From the NCBI RefSeq assembly GCF_024979315.1, contig NZ_JANLCK010000008.1, positions 119,431 to 183,430 of the forward strand: DNA of 64,000 bases, in the 5' to 3' direction. The position numbers were made by a program, and so were the translations under genes. Of this stretch, positions 42,286 to 50,665 are shown one piece after another (position 1 is the stretch's first letter; every line of letters begins with the position of its first letter). This DNA comes from Herbiconiux oxytropis. GTDB taxonomy: Bacteria > Actinomycetota > Actinomycetes > Actinomycetales > Microbacteriaceae. A model generated the notes under the pieces. It was not told the origin of the DNA and made no database searches. It worked only from the letters and a program-made list of their open reading frames with translations.

Positions 42286-43853
42286 GCGGGGGCTCCTTCG
42301 GGGGAGGACGGGTGCGCGGCGCCGAGGAAGGCGCCGATGACGCTCGCGCGGTCGGTCTCGTCGGCGTAGCGGTCGAGCTCGATGCGGCCGGCGACGAGCA
42401 CGACGATGCGGTCGGCCACCTCGAAGATCTCGTCGACGTCGCTCGAGAGCACCACGGCGGCGGCGCCCCCGGCGGCGATCTCGGCGAGGCGTGTGCCGAT
42501 CTCCCGCCGGGCGGCGATGTCGACCCCGCGGAACGGCTCGTCGAGCAGCGCCAGCCGCGGGCCCGCCGAGAGCCAGCGACCCACGACGACCTTCTGCTGA
42601 TTGCCGCCGGAGAGGTCGTCGATCGACTCGTCGGGCCCCGTGGTGACGACCGAGAGGGTGTCGATGACGTCCTCCGCACGTGAGCGCTCGAGGCGCTTGG
42701 TGAGGAGGCCACCGACGCTCGAGGAGCGGAGGAACGGCACGGTCACGTTCTGCTGCACCGACCAGCCGGGCAGGATGCCCTGCCGCTGACGGTCTTCCGG
42801 AACCAGGACGACCCCGGCGTCGATCGCGTGACCGGGCCGCTTGGGGAAGTAGGGCGCGCCCGCCAGAGTGAGCGACCCGCCGAGAGGAGTGGCGAGGCCC
42901 GCGAGCGCCTCCGCGATCTCGGTCTTGCCCGCTCCGATCAGCCCGAGCACGCCGAGCACCTCGCCCGCGCGGATCTCGAGCGAGACGGGCTCCGACTCGG
43001 GCAGCAGCGTGACGCCGTCGAGCGTGGCCACGACCTCGTGCCCGCGCTGGGCGGCCCCGCGGTCGTGCGAGAGCTCGGCGGCGCGGCCGAGCATGTCGTG
43101 CAGGATGCCGTGCCACTCGAACGGGCGGGCGGAGTCGCTCTGCACCCGGCCGTCGCGGAGCACGACGACGCGGTCGGCGAGGGCTTCGATCTCGCCGAAG
43201 CGGTGGGAGACGTAGATGATCGAGAGGCCCTTCGCGCGGAGGGCGCGCAGCACCTCGAACAGGCGTTCCGCCTCGGCCGCGGTGAGGGCCGACGTGGGCT
43301 CGTCGAGGATGAGCAGCTGCGGGGTGCCGCGGAGGGCTCGTGCGAGCACCACGAGCTGGGCATCCGAGATGGCGAGACCCGCGGCGTCGCTGCCGAGCAC
43401 GAGGTCCGACCACGACAGGCCGAGCGTCTCGAGAGCGGCGCGGGCATCGGTGAAGGCGGAGCCGCGGGAGCGCAGCGGCCGGCGGGAGGCCTGAGCGAGG
43501 TCGTCGAGGGTGAGGTTCTCGGCCACCGAGAGGCCGGGCACGATGCCGTCGGCCACCTTCTGGTGCACGGCCGAGACGCCGAGCCGTCGCGCCTGCACGG
43601 GCGAGGTGAGCTGCACGGCGTCTCCGCCGATCCGGATCTCGCCGCTGTAGCGGGGATTGGCACCCGAGAGCGCCTTGATGAGCGTGGACTTGCCGGCACC
43701 GTTCGCGCCGAGCAGGGCCACGATCTCGCCCGGGCGGAACTCGAGCGAGACGTCTGTCAGCACCACGTTCGATCCGTAGGCCACCGAAACGCCCGCGAGG
43801 GACACGACGCCGGCGCCGTGCCCCTCGAGGGCGTTCAGAGAGGGAGAGGTCAT
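42282..43853 (-). CDS. ABC transporter ATP-binding protein, RbsA type
   Basis: 523 residues from ATG 43853, which overlaps the receptor stop (ATGA). Two fused nucleotide-binding domains: GANGAGKSTLIKAL and LLILDEPTSAL in the first, GLIGAGKTEIAEAL and DLSGGNQQKVVVGRWL with LALLDEPFRGVDI in the second. Unlike the ATPase at 14272-15801, the second P-loop keeps its lysine (GAGKT), and in the first domain the signature segment reads LAISDAQLVVLARAL, so the usual asymmetry is reversed in part. Middle gene of the importer operon. Confidence 0.93.
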   Translation of the reverse strand: MTSPSLNALEGHGAGVVSLAGVSVAYGSNVVLTDVSLEFRPGEIVALLGANGAGKSTLIKALSGANPRYSGEIRIGGDAVQLTSPVQARRLGVSAVHQKVADGIVPGLSVAENLTLDDLAQASRRPLRSRGSAFTDARAALETLGLSWSDLVLGSDAAGLAISDAQLVVLARALRGTPQLLILDEPTSALTAAEAERLFEVLRALRAKGLSIIYVSHRFGEIEALADRVVVLRDGRVQSDSARPFEWHGILHDMLGRAAELSHDRGAAQRGHEVVATLDGVTLLPESEPVSLEIRAGEVLGVLGLIGAGKTEIAEALAGLATPLGGSLTLAGAPYFPKRPGHAIDAGVVLVPEDRQRQGILPGWSVQQNVTVPFLRSSSVGGLLTKRLERSRAEDVIDTLSVVTTGPDESIDDLSGGNQQKVVVGRWLSAGPRLALLDEPFRGVDIAARREIGTRLAEIAAGGAAAVVLSSDVDEIFEVADRIVVLVAGRIELDRYADETDRASVIGAFLGAAHPSSPEGAPA

Positions 43854-44947
43854 CCGGAGACCGCGGGGAGCCAATCCGCCACGACCACGTCGGAGAGCTC
43901 GAGGCTCGGCTCGGCGGCACGCAGCTCGGTGACGTTGGTGACCTCGTTCTCGGCGAGGAACTCCTGTGTGATCGTGATCGCCGGGAAGAGCACCTCGGTC
44001 TCGTCGAGCTCACCCGCGAGGCTGAGGGCGAGCGTGCGCACGACCGCGGCGCCCACGGCGGCGGGGTCGGTGGCCGAGGTGGCGACCCAGGGGCTGCCCT
44101 CCGCGTTCATGACCTCGAGGTCGGCGTTGGAGATGTCGATCCCGTACACCTTCACCTTGTCCTGGAGGTTGTTCTGCTGCACAGCCAGAACAGTACCCTT
44201 CGTGATCTCGTCGTAGGGGGCGAAGATCGCCTCCACATCCGGGTTCTGCTTGAGCGCCGCGTCGACCAGCGGCACGTTGTCGCTCGCGGTGGAGTCGGAG
44301 ACCTCGCCGGTGGAGAACACGACGTCGAGGCCGTTGTCGGCCACGACCTGATCCCAGACCTCGGCGCGGCGGTCGAGCGGGGCGAAGCCGGTGGCCGAGA
44401 CGTAGCCGACCTTCGCGCCCTCGCCCACGTCGGCAATGAGCTGCTCGAGCACGCCCTCGGCCATCGACTTGTCGGACTGCGCGGTGACGATGACGCCCTC
44501 GCTGTCGGTGAGCGCGAGGTCGTAGATGACGACGGGGATGCCGGCCTCGACGGCCTTCGTGACGAGGGGCTGGATGGTGTCGGTCTGCCCGTGGTCGACG
44601 ATGATGGCGTCGGGCTTCGCGGCGATGGCCTGCTCGAGGTCGCTCGCGTGCTTGGCGTTGTCGTTCCGCGCATCCGTCACCTGCAGGTCGATGTTCGCGA
44701 AGGAGGCCTGCGCCTCGGCTCCGGCGCCCCAGGCCTCGAAGTAGTCGCCCGCACCGCTCTGGCGCACGAGGGCCACGGTGACGGGGTCGCCGTCGAACGG
44801 TGCCGGGAGCTCGGCCGACGCGGTGGGCGCCGTGCTCGCGCCGCTGGTGGCGGCGGGGGTGCCGCTGGACTGCGCGCAGCCGGTGACGGCGAGGGCGCCG
44901 GCGGCGACGAGGGCGGTGACGACCGCTGCTCTGCGGAGGATGGCCAT
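43850..44947 (-). CDS. ABC transporter substrate-binding lipoprotein (putative methylthioribose receptor)
   Basis: 365 residues. Signal peptide with lipobox AVTGC, then a Ser/Thr/Ala-rich linker. The sugar-type receptor fold is clear: VTVALVRQSGAGDYFEAWGAGAEAQASFANIDLQV, then KPDAIIVDHGQTDTIQPLVTKAVEAGIPVVIYD and IFAPYDEITKGTVLAVQQN. First gene of the operon receptor-ATPase-permease-kinase, reading away from mtnD. Binding of methylthioribose is inferred only from the gene company. Confidence 0.9.
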   Translation of the reverse strand: MAILRRAAVVTALVAAGALAVTGCAQSSGTPAATSGASTAPTASAELPAPFDGDPVTVALVRQSGAGDYFEAWGAGAEAQASFANIDLQVTDARNDNAKHASDLEQAIAAKPDAIIVDHGQTDTIQPLVTKAVEAGIPVVIYDLALTDSEGVIVTAQSDKSMAEGVLEQLIADVGEGAKVGYVSATGFAPLDRRAEVWDQVVADNGLDVVFSTGEVSDSTASDNVPLVDAALKQNPDVEAIFAPYDEITKGTVLAVQQNNLQDKVKVYGIDISNADLEVMNAEGSPWVATSATDPAAVGAAVVRTLALSLAGELDETEVLFPAITITQEFLAENEVTNVTELRAAEPSLELSDVVVADWLPAVSG

Positions 44948-45048
44948 GGGAGTCTCCTTCAGGAGGACGGGGTGCTCGGGATGGGTTGCGCCGGGGGTCG
45001 GCAGGTGCTGTGACTGCGACTCGATTCAACCGCGCGGGCGAGCCGCCG

Positions 45049-45088
45049 CACGAATCGTGTTGCGCTCTGTTACTCGTGCGCGCACGAG
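45049..45088. promoter_or_regulatory. Two palindromes between the importer operon and mtnD
   Basis: CACGAATCGTG (45049-45059) and CTCGTGCGCGCACGAG (45073-45088, perfect 8+8) both contain TCGTG/CACGA arms. They occupy the divergent region serving the receptor gene (minus) and mtnD (plus), the expected place for an operator that links import with salvage. Confidence 0.5.
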
Positions 45089-45117
45089 AGGGGACTGTGC
45101 AGGAGAGGAGGAATACC

Positions 45118-45129
45118 ATGGAGGCATGA
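45118..45129 (+). other. Possible three-codon leader frame overlapping mtnD start
   Basis: ATG-GAG-GCA-TGA starts 5 bases after GGAGAGGAGG, the best ribosome site here, and its stop overlaps the mtnD ATG in an ATGA junction. mtnD itself has no well-spaced ribosome site. Ribosomes could load here and re-initiate at mtnD. Confidence 0.35.
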
Positions 45130-45701
45130 CCCTCCTGACCGTGTGGAACGACAACGACCCCTCGACGCCTGAGCTGCAGACTCGCGACTTCGACACCATC
45201 CATGACGTGCTGGCCGGCCTCGGCGCCCGCTTCAGCCGCTGGGAGCTCAAGGAGCTGCCCGAGAACGCCACCCAGGAGCAGGTGCTCGAGCTCTACCGTG
45301 CCGAGATCGATGCCGTCAACGCCGAGCACGGCTACACCCTCGTCGACGTGGTCACGATCGAGCGGGAGGACACCGAGGAGTACCGTGCGCAGGCCGATGC
45401 CGCGCGCCAGAAGTTCCTCAACGAGCACCAGCACGACGACGACGAGGACCGCTTCTTCGCGAGCGGATCGGGTGTCTTCTACCTGCACGTCGGCGGCAAG
45501 GTGCACGCGGTGTTCTGCGAGGCCGGAGACCTGCTCTCGGTGCCGAAGGACACGACGCACTGGTTCGACATGGGCACGAACCCCGAGTACGTCTCGGTGC
45601 GCTTCTTCCACGACGACGACGGCTGGGTGGGCAACTTCACCGGCAGCGACGTCTCGAGCCGCTTCGCCACCTACGACGAGCTCGCCTCCGTCTCGGCCTG
45701 A
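45126..45701 (+). CDS. mtnD: Acireductone dioxygenase
   Basis: 191 residues. It oxidises the acireductone to 4-methylthio-2-oxobutyrate and formate with Fe, or takes the off-pathway reaction with Ni. HQHDDDEDRFFASG supplies the HxHxxxE ligands and PKDTTHWFDMG the last His; GVFYLHVGGKVHAV is the cupin core. The N terminus TLLTVWNDNDPST is typical of the actinobacterial branch. It is expressed divergently from the importer operon and closes the route from mtnA, K, C and B. A strong hairpin follows. Confidence 0.95.
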   Translation: MTLLTVWNDNDPSTPELQTRDFDTIHDVLAGLGARFSRWELKELPENATQEQVLELYRAEIDAVNAEHGYTLVDVVTIEREDTEEYRAQADAARQKFLNEHQHDDDEDRFFASGSGVFYLHVGGKVHAVFCEAGDLLSVPKDTTHWFDMGTNPEYVSVRFFHDDDGWVGNFTGSDVSSRFATYDELASVSA

Positions 45702-45707
45702 CTCTAT

Positions 45708-45763
45708 CGAGACGTCACTTTCCACACATCCCGAGCCCGGGAGGCGTGAAAAGTGACGTCTCG
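45708..45763. terminator. Terminator hairpin between convergent mtnD and VIT1 genes
   Basis: CGAGACGTCACTTT (45708-45721) and AAAGTGACGTCTCG (45750-45763) form a perfect 14-base stem, with TTT and AAA at the inner ends and a GC-rich loop of 28 bases. Its symmetry suits both strands. Confidence 0.7.
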
Positions 45764-45782
45764 GCGGTAGGGGCCCGAGGGG

Positions 45783-46985
45783 TCAGCCGAGCGATGCGCC
45801 GAAGAGCAGGCCCAGGAGGTAGGTGACCGCTGCCGCGCCGTAACCGATCGCGAGCTGGCGGAGGGCTCGGCGAAGGGGCGGTCCGCCCGAGAGCAGTCCC
45901 ACCACGGCTCCCGTGCCGAGCAGGGCGAGGCCCACGAGAGCGGATGCCACGAGCACCGCGGGCAGGCCCGTCAGCCCGAACAGGTAGGGCAGCACCGGGA
46001 TGATCGCCCCCGACGCGAAGAAGCAGAACGACGAGAACGCGGCCTGCCAGGCGGTGCCGATCTCCTCGTGCTCGTCGGAGGCGAGGGAGAGCGACCCCGT
46101 GCCCGTGCCGAGCGCGCCGCCTCCGGCCGGCCCCTCACTGCCCGGTGCCGTGATGCCGGCGTCGCCCGCGCGGGGCAGCCGGATGGCCGACGTCGCGGTC
46201 GTCAGGCCACCGAAGACGTCGAGCGCCCGTGCCTCGGCCGCCTCCTGGCTCATGCCGCGCGCCCGGTAGACGAGAGCCAGCTCGTTGGCGTCGACGTCGA
46301 GCAATGGCACCGCCGTGCTCGCCGAGGGGTCGGGCGTCGACGCGGCCAGCAGTTCCCGCTGCGAGCGCACCGACACGAACTCGCCCGCCCCCATCGAGAG
46401 CGCGCCCGCGAGCAGGCCCGCCACCCCCGTGGCGAGCACGACGCCGGCGGGCACCCCCGTGGCGCCGATGCCGAGCACGAGCGCGAGGTTCGAGACGAGT
46501 CCGTCGTTGGCACCGAAGACCGCGGCCCGGAACGTCCCCGAGAGGCGGCTGCGGCCCTTCGCGGCGAGCCCGCGCACCACCTCGCCGTGGATGCGCTCGT
46601 CGGCCGCCATGGCGGCGGTCGCGTCGTCGTCGGTGTCGTAGGGCGAGCGCGCCTCGGCGCGCTGCATGAGGGCGAGCACGAACACCGAGCCGAAGCGCCG
46701 GGCGAAGACACCGAGCAGGCGCGTGCGGACGTCGGCGCGCCGGGGCTTGCCCACGTCGTCCCCGAGCAGCTCCAGCCAGTGAGACTCGTGCCGCCCCTCC
46801 GCGTCGGCGAGCGCTTCGAGGATGGCGCGCTCGGAGCCCGTCCGCCGCTGCGCCAGCTCGCGGTACACCTGCGCCTCGGCGCGCTCGTCGGCGAGGTACT
46901 GCCGCCACCGGCGGAGGTCGGCAGCCGAGGGTCCGGAGGAGGGAGAGGGCCCGGAAGCGGGCGCAGAGAAAGAGGGCGACGTCAT
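45783..46985 (-). CDS. VIT1/CCC1-family transporter with N-terminal ferritin-like domain
   Basis: 400 residues from ATG 46985, with GGAGGGG 6 bases upstream. Residues about 25-155 are a rubrerythrin-like helical domain with Glu/His iron ligands (DERAEAQVYREL, AEGRHESHW, ADERIHGEVV). The rest is a vacuolar-iron-transporter fold: FGANDGLVSNLALVLGIG, then MGAGEFVSVRSQREL, and three C-terminal hydrophobic segments. Such fusions export iron or manganese and are linked to metal or peroxide stress. It lies next to the ter cluster but has its own upstream gap. Confidence 0.92.
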   Translation of the reverse strand: MTSPSFSAPASGPSPSSGPSAADLRRWRQYLADERAEAQVYRELAQRRTGSERAILEALADAEGRHESHWLELLGDDVGKPRRADVRTRLLGVFARRFGSVFVLALMQRAEARSPYDTDDDATAAMAADERIHGEVVRGLAAKGRSRLSGTFRAAVFGANDGLVSNLALVLGIGATGVPAGVVLATGVAGLLAGALSMGAGEFVSVRSQRELLAASTPDPSASTAVPLLDVDANELALVYRARGMSQEAAEARALDVFGGLTTATSAIRLPRAGDAGITAPGSEGPAGGGALGTGTGSLSLASDEHEEIGTAWQAAFSSFCFFASGAIIPVLPYLFGLTGLPAVLVASALVGLALLGTGAVVGLLSGGPPLRRALRQLAIGYGAAAVTYLLGLLFGASLG

Positions 46986-47100
46986 GGGGATCCCCTCCAT
47001 CCTGGCAGTCGCCGCCCACGCCCACGGCCCCGGATGCCGCGACTCCCAGAATTTCGAGCTCCCGAAACGGCCTCGCCCTGGCCGCCTCAGGTTGCAGGCC

Positions 47101-47904
47101 CTACGTGGTGGCGGCGGCCCGGAGCAGGTGCAGGAGCTCCTCGCCCGCGAGGATCCCGCGCAGGCTCGTCACCTCGAGGTTGCCCGCCCGGTACTCCGCG
47201 TCGTGGAGCTCGCCGTGCGCGGGGCGGAAGGCGGCATCCGCCCCCTCGAGCATCGGCTGGTCGAGCAGCGAATCGCCCGCCGCGAGCACGCGCGGGCCAC
47301 CGAGCCGCCTCGCGACCTCGGAGACCGCCTCGCGCTTCGTGAGCACCTTCGGCACGCAGTAGAGCTTGCGGCCCTGCACCGAGACCGCCCAGCCGAACGC
47401 CTCGCAGGTGAGCCGCAGCTCCTCGAGCCACTCGGCGGGCATGAGGTCGCGGTCGACGATCGAGTAGACGAAGAGGTCGTCGGCGATGTTGGTCTTGAGG
47501 ATCCAGGCGGCCGCCGCGAGGTCGCCGAAGAGCGCGTGCACCTCGGCGAGCGGCGCGGTCTCGGCCGCGAGCCGGGCCCGCACGCCGTCGCCCCAGTCGG
47601 CGTCGCGCTCGCCGTCGACGAGGATCTCGCCGCCGTTGCTCGTGACCGCGAACCGGGGCGCGGCGCCGAGCTGCACGCGCCGGTACTGCGCGATCGTGCG
47701 GGTGGTCACGGGCACGAACTCGGCCTCCTGGCGGAGAGCGGCGAGGAGGCGCTCGGACTCGCGCGTCATGAACGAGATCGGCACCCCGTTCCAGAGCTCG
47801 GTGACCACGATCGGCGGCGCGAGGTCGTCCGGCGTCTCGAGCCAGAAGGCCTTGGGCGAGTAGATGAGCGTGCGGTCGAGGTCGCAGGCGACCAGCGGCC
47901 TCAC
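47101..47904 (-). CDS. HAD-family phosphatase of the ter cluster
   Basis: 267 residues from GTG 47904, overlapping the preceding stop. ACDLDRTLIYS is the HAD nucleophile motif, TTRT motif II, TKREAVSEVARRLG the lysine region, and LAAGDSLLDQPML motif IV. The cap insert resembles the sucrose-phosphate-phosphatase-like (Cof) group. In ter clusters a HAD enzyme accompanies phosphoribosyltransferases and a CitE-like protein and is thought to help make a nucleoside-like metabolite; its real substrate is unknown. Last gene of the ter operon. Confidence 0.85.
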   Translation of the reverse strand: MRPLVACDLDRTLIYSPKAFWLETPDDLAPPIVVTELWNGVPISFMTRESERLLAALRQEAEFVPVTTRTIAQYRRVQLGAAPRFAVTSNGGEILVDGERDADWGDGVRARLAAETAPLAEVHALFGDLAAAAWILKTNIADDLFVYSIVDRDLMPAEWLEELRLTCEAFGWAVSVQGRKLYCVPKVLTKREAVSEVARRLGGPRVLAAGDSLLDQPMLEGADAAFRPAHGELHDAEYRAGNLEVTSLRGILAGEELLHLLRAAATT

Positions 47905-49058
47905 TGCTCGCTCCCCGCGGGCGCGCCGGTGACCGGGTGGATGAGGCCCACGCAGCTGTAGGGCAGCCCGGGCACGTACTCCACGGGCACACCGCGCTGC
48001 TCGGCGAGCAGCAGCACGTGGGCGACGTCGTCGAGGGCGTCGGGCCGCACGAGCACCTTCCACGGCACGCGCCGGAGGAGCACTCGGGTGGTCTCGCCGA
48101 CGCCGGGCTTGACGAGGTTGATGCTCTCGATCCCGTAGGCCTGCCGGATGCGCTCGACGGCCTCCCAGCCGGCCCAGGTGGGTGTGCGATCCTCGGCGAG
48201 GGCGGCCTCGACCTCGCGGGCGACCTCATCCTCGACGTCGTCGAACTCGGCGCAGACGGTGTCGAGCAGCTGCTCCGAGACGTCGTGGCCGGCGAGCTCC
48301 TGGTAGAACTTGGCGCCGTGGAACTGGTCGTCGGCGATCAGGTCGCGGTTGTAGACGGTGCGGGAGACGAGCCCCGAGACCGTCGAGTTGAGGCACGCGG
48401 AGGGGATGAGGTAGTCGTCGCGGGTGCCGAAGATGCGCACGCAGTGTCCGGGATCGGCGAGCACCGCGAGGTCGTCGGGAAAGCGCACGCCCTCGGTCTG
48501 CGCGTGCAGCTCGAGCGCGGCGGTGAGCTCGCGCGCGATCGCGCCCTTGCCCGTCCAGCCGTCGACGAAGGCCACCCGGGCCGGGTCGTGGTGGGCGGCG
48601 AGGTAGCGGAGCGCCGTGCGGTCCACCCCTACACCGCGCACGATGCTCATCGTGTAGTGCGGGGCGTCGACCCCGCGCATCCGCTTCGCCCAGCGGCGCA
48701 TCAGGATGCCGATGGGGGTGCCGGCGCGGGCGAGCGAGACGAGCACGGGGACGTTCCCGCGTTCGGCGAGCACGAGGTCGGTGACCACGCCCACCGCCAC
48801 CGCGAGCCGCCGGCTCGAGCGGGCGAGGGCGTCGCGGTAGAGCTCCTCGTACTCGGGCGAGGGGAGGTACTCGATCGGCAGCGACTCGGCGTAGTGCGCC
48901 TGACCGCTCTGGATGGCCTGCTCGCGTTCGGCGGCGGGCGCCTCGAGCACGGTGTCGCCGAGATCGGTGAGCAGCCACTCGACGTCGTCGGCCGAGTAGG
49001 AGCCGAAGGCCGGGCCGGTGAGCGGCTGGGGGAGGGCCGGTGCGGGGGCATCGGTCAT
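47901..49058 (-). CDS. Phosphoribosyltransferase-like / PELOTA-domain protein (StiP family)
   Basis: 385 residues from ATG 49058, overlapping the previous gene. Residues about 20-270 match the ter-associated PRTase_1 fold annotated as cysteine protease StiP: LVSLARAGTPIGILMRRW, VAFVDGWTGKGAIAREL (a PRPP-loop-like VDGWTGKG), and DYLIPSACLNSTVSGLVSRTVYN. The last 80 residues (SINLVKPGVGETTRVLLRRVPWKVLVRPDALDDVAHVLLLAEQRGV) are a PELOTA-like RNA-binding domain. Its protease label is unproved; the phosphoribosyltransferase reading fits the motifs better. Confidence 0.85.
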   Translation of the reverse strand: MTDAPAPALPQPLTGPAFGSYSADDVEWLLTDLGDTVLEAPAAEREQAIQSGQAHYAESLPIEYLPSPEYEELYRDALARSSRRLAVAVGVVTDLVLAERGNVPVLVSLARAGTPIGILMRRWAKRMRGVDAPHYTMSIVRGVGVDRTALRYLAAHHDPARVAFVDGWTGKGAIARELTAALELHAQTEGVRFPDDLAVLADPGHCVRIFGTRDDYLIPSACLNSTVSGLVSRTVYNRDLIADDQFHGAKFYQELAGHDVSEQLLDTVCAEFDDVEDEVAREVEAALAEDRTPTWAGWEAVERIRQAYGIESINLVKPGVGETTRVLLRRVPWKVLVRPDALDDVAHVLLLAEQRGVPVEYVPGLPYSCVGLIHPVTGAPAGSEQ

Positions 49059-50665
49059 GCGGAGGTGGTCCGTTCGTCGGGGAGGTCGAGGGCGTGGGGA
49101 AGGGTGCGATGCTGCACGGCGGATGCGGATGCGGATGCGGATGCGGATGCGGATGCGGATGCGGATGCGGATGCGGATGCGGATGATGATGCGGTTGAGG
49201 ACCCGGCGGGCCGGCTCTCGGGGAGGAGTGCCACCACCACGCGGTCCGTGACCAGGCGGAGGGCCTCCACGGCGCCACCCGCGGCCAGAAGCCGCTCGCG
49301 GTCGACGCCGGGCTCCGGGAAGAGCACGATGGCACCGAAGCGCGAGCCGCCACGGGTGAGGTTGTAGGCGAAGCGGGGGCCGGGTCCGTCGAGCGTCGCG
49401 TCGTGGCTCGTGAAGACGATGGCCGAGGCGATGGCGTAGTCGGGCCGGTCGGTCACGGCGATGGGGGAGCGGGTGGTGGTGGAGAAGCGCACACCGTCGA
49501 TGTGCCGGTCGAGTTCGGCGGCCACGGTGAGCGGAACCGCGATGAACTCCTCCGAGCCGACCACGAGCACGGTACCGGAACCGGCATCCGCACCGGCGTC
49601 GGCATCTGCACCCGGCAGGGCCGAGCGGATGCGCCGCGCGACCTCTGCAGCGAAGGCGGGGTCGAGGCGGCCTTCGACTCCGAAGCGCGCGCTCCGCACC
49701 GGAGCGACGTCGAGCTCCAGGGTCACGACCTCACCGAGTGCCGGGGCATCCGCGACGGGCGACGGGGCCGGCAGGCCGTCGATCACCGCACGGGCGCGCT
49801 GCAGCACATCGGTCGGCAGTGTGATCGCGCCGACCCCGAGGGCGATGACGGTGATGCGGGTGCCGAGCTCAGCGGCGAGCCCGTCCAGGGCGGCGCGATC
49901 GGCCGCCGAGCGCAGGTCGATGAGGGAGGCGACGACCCAGTGCTCCTGCGGGGAGTCGCGGTGCAGCGCCGTGATCGTGTTGCGCACGGTGCGGCCCGTG
50001 CTCAGCTCGTCGTCGACGAGCACGGTGGTGCCGCCGGCCGGCAGCCACGACGCACTCGTGCCGAAGAGCGCGGGGTCGGGGTAGAGCCGGTGGTCGCTCG
50101 CGTGCGAGTGCTCCTCCTCGAAGGCGGTGAAGTGCGCGCCGGGCACGTCGTGCCGGGTGGAGTGCAGGTAGGGCGAGCCGAGGGCATCGGCCACGAGGTG
50201 CCCGAGCCCGGTAGCGGTCTCGGCGTAGCCGATCGTCACGACCTCCGGATGCGCCGCGTCGGCTCCCGCACGACGCAGCAGCTCGACGAGGTCGTCGAGC
50301 TCGGCACGCTCGCCGGCGCTCAGGGGCTCGGTGGAGGCGAGCAGACGGCCGAACGTCTCGAAGGGCGCGGGGTCGGGCGACACCCCGGCTCCCTCGACCT
50401 GCGCCCGCGCGAGCAGCCCGAGGAGGCCGCCCGCCGCCACCGCGAGCCCCGGGACGGTCGGCACGTGCTTCGCCAGCACCGTCGACACGAGCAGCTGAGC
50501 CCGCTTGGGGTTGTCGCGGAGCGCGAGCCCCACGAGCTCCTCGAGCGGAACGAGGCTCCGCGAGGCATCCGTCTGCACCGAGATGCCCACGGCCTCCTGC
50601 ACGAAACCGCCGGTCCAGACGCGGCCACGCGCATCCGGAGCCGGCGGGCCGGGCAGAGGGCTCAC
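49055..50665 (-). CDS. Phosphoribosyltransferase with TRSP domain
   Basis: 536 residues. TTVLVDDELSTGRTVRNTI near residue 215 is a canonical PRPP-binding loop, and VVTIGYAETATGLGHLVADAL precedes it as in orotate-type transferases. The C-terminal third (RYAF-like RFAYNLTRGGSRFGAIVLFPEPG) matches the TRSP domain found only with these enzymes in ter clusters. The tail carries ten Ala-Ser pairs encoded by ggatgc repeats. It overlaps genes on both sides by ATGA-type junctions. Confidence 0.85.
   Translation of the reverse strand: MSPLPGPPAPDARGRVWTGGFVQEAVGISVQTDASRSLVPLEELVGLALRDNPKRAQLLVSTVLAKHVPTVPGLAVAAGGLLGLLARAQVEGAGVSPDPAPFETFGRLLASTEPLSAGERAELDDLVELLRRAGADAAHPEVVTIGYAETATGLGHLVADALGSPYLHSTRHDVPGAHFTAFEEEHSHASDHRLYPDPALFGTSASWLPAGGTTVLVDDELSTGRTVRNTITALHRDSPQEHWVVASLIDLRSAADRAALDGLAAELGTRITVIALGVGAITLPTDVLQRARAVIDGLPAPSPVADAPALGEVVTLELDVAPVRSARFGVEGRLDPAFAAEVARRIRSALPGADADAGADAGSGTVLVVGSEEFIAVPLTVAAELDRHIDGVRFSTTTRSPIAVTDRPDYAIASAIVFTSHDATLDGPGPRFAYNLTRGGSRFGAIVLFPEPGVDRERLLAAGGAVEALRLVTDRVVVALLPESRPAGSSTASSSASASASASASASASASASASAVQHRTLPHALDLPDERTTSA
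49121..49180. repeat. Hexanucleotide repeat (ggatgc)10
   Basis: Ten perfect ggatgc units encode an Ala-Ser tail near the C terminus of the phosphoribosyltransferase on the minus strand. The perfection of all ten copies suggests recent expansion. Confidence 0.95.

Noticed and set aside
44948..45125. SAM-responsive riboswitch before the salvage genes
   Set aside because: The gap is short and shows DNA-type palindromes but no S-box helices or conserved SAM-aptamer core.
49121..49180. CRISPR-like array
   Set aside because: The ten units are contiguous 6-base repeats without spacers and are read as Ala-Ser codons.
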